The position numbers and the translations under genes were made by a program. From Roseobacter cerasinus (GTDB lineage Bacteria; Pseudomonadota; Alphaproteobacteria; Rhodobacterales; Rhodobacteraceae): a stretch of 64,000 bases of DNA. The stretch covers positions 62,001 to 126,000 of the forward strand of contig NZ_BLIV01000008.1 of the NCBI RefSeq assembly GCF_009811755.1, given 5' to 3'. A model generated the notes under the pieces. The model did no database searches. It had not been told where the DNA came from and saw only the letters and a list, made by a program, of their open reading frames with translations. Below are positions 63,276 to 64,000 of the stretch, piece after piece; position 1 is the first letter of the stretch, and each line of letters begins with the position of its first letter.

Positions 63276-64000
63276 ATGACCTATCAGCCCGCCGCACTCT
63301 CTGACGACCAGACGATCCTACCGAAACTCCCCCGCTGGGTCACCTCTGGGCCTACGGAAACCTCTGAAACTGTGGCCTTTCGGTCAGGGGCGGCGTTGAC
63401 GGTGCTGGATCAGCTGGTGCGTGATCCCATGCATGGTGTGCCGGTGAAACTGCTGGCCAACCGGTTGGCCCTGAGTGCGGCAACCGCCACCTCGAAATTG
63501 GAGGGACGGCTGGCGCGGGAGGTGGATATCCGCGACGCCTATCATCTGACCCCGCCGGGCGAGGCGCGCGGTCCCGATGGTGATCTCCTGGCATTCTGGC
63601 GCGACGTGGCGCGCTTGCGCGTATGCGGCACTGGCGAGGTCGCGGCTTTAATTGGTCCAGACTTCACAAGCTTGGTGGGCATCTGGCTTGACGCGGGATT
63701 GGAGCGGGCCCGGACCCATGGACCGCTGGCGGGCAGCGTGGCTGTCCTTCGTACCGTTCTCGACGCCGACGACCAGGCAGAGCGAGTCGCCTGCCTGCTG
63801 TCTGATATCGTTCTGGCACGGGCAATGAATTGGAAGACCGTGCTGCCGGTTTCGGCGCATCGGCTGACAAAGGCCGCACTGCGGGACCTGACCGCAGACG
63901 GGCAGGGGACCGAGCTGGCAGTCCAGGTGCGGTTCCAAGAGTCCATCGAAGAGACCATCCGCTTGGCACGAGACCTCGCCCGCCGCGGCGAAGCGCTTCG
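63276..64000 (+). CDS. DUF1403-family protein (3' end outside window)
   Basis: The first 241 residues of a protein that matches the DUF1403 layout: PKLPRWVTSGPTETSETVAF, then FRSGAALTVLDQLVRDPMHG, LALSAATATSKLEGR, HLTPPGEARGPDGDLLAFWR. The rest is Ala/Leu-rich and helical. Family members are common on alphaproteobacterial plasmids and near mobile elements; their function is not established to my knowledge. The ATG at 63276 follows the dif/lox-like dyad by 68 bp. Confidence 0.7.
   Translation, partial: MTYQPAALSDDQTILPKLPRWVTSGPTETSETVAFRSGAALTVLDQLVRDPMHGVPVKLLANRLALSAATATSKLEGRLAREVDIRDAYHLTPPGEARGPDGDLLAFWRDVARLRVCGTGEVAALIGPDFTSLVGIWLDAGLERARTHGPLAGSVAVLRTVLDADDQAERVACLLSDIVLARAMNWKTVLPVSAHRLTKAALRDLTADGQGTELAVQVRFQESIEETIRLARDLARRGEAL

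Overview
The window looks like part of a large extrachromosomal replicon (plasmid or chromid) from a Roseobacter-group alphaproteobacterium (Rhodobacteraceae). The evidence is a complete repABC replication/partition module (48.4-51.9 kb), two perfect parS palindromes right after repC, GC-rich coding sequence, a LuxI/LuxR quorum-sensing pair and a hmuRSTUV heme operon. Housekeeping-type genes (ribB, folB, acnB) share the element. The genus cannot be told from the sequence. No rRNA, tRNA or CRISPR array was seen.

Layout. 1-5.2 kb: ribB followed by a very long ORF that joins a PlsC acyltransferase to a condensation-type acyltransferase (cut by the window start), then luxR, an unknown TPR-like gene and luxI. 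5.6-7.9 kb: a small cytochrome c, a DUF4143 ATPase and a TniQ-like remnant. 8.0-12.6 kb: a decaying CUT1 sugar ABC operon (nonsense codon in the binding protein, a deletion fusing permease 2 to the ATPase) with an apparently intact divergent LysR regulator. 12.7-13.95 kb: IS3-family debris.

14.0-33.1 kb is the most interesting part. A 2.3-kDa-residue-scale (about 2350 aa) RTX protein is followed by two ABC half-exporters and an HlyD adaptor, which together form a type I secretion unit. The first half-exporter has a clearly degenerate ATP site and the second has an intact Walker A and B. Converging on this unit is a four-gene operon: a coiled-coil lipoprotein, an exported WD40-like/caspase protein with an intact His-Cys dyad, a FecR-like periplasmic protein, and a CHASE2 membrane protein with no output domain. 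All four are predicted to act at or outside the inner membrane. I propose that they form an envelope-sensing protease system that may act on the RTX protein, by analogy with LapG/LapA.

33.2-43 kb: folB, a DUF4149 protein, small conserved genes, a single-domain response regulator, a broken GGDEF-EAL gene, a hybrid histidine kinase, a Tat-exported CpdB-like nucleotidase and a GNAT. 43-48.2 kb: acnB, a DUF6502 gene and a lipoprotein gene sharing a divergent promoter with two copies of a 17-bp dyad, and an IsdG-like monooxygenase. 48.4-58.2 kb: repABC, parS and hmuRSTUV. 58.2-64 kb: a tyrosine recombinase, a 3.7-kb tniA-tniB-tniQ transposon with arrays of transposase-binding repeats at both ends, a dif/lox-like dyad, and a DUF1403 gene cut by the window end.
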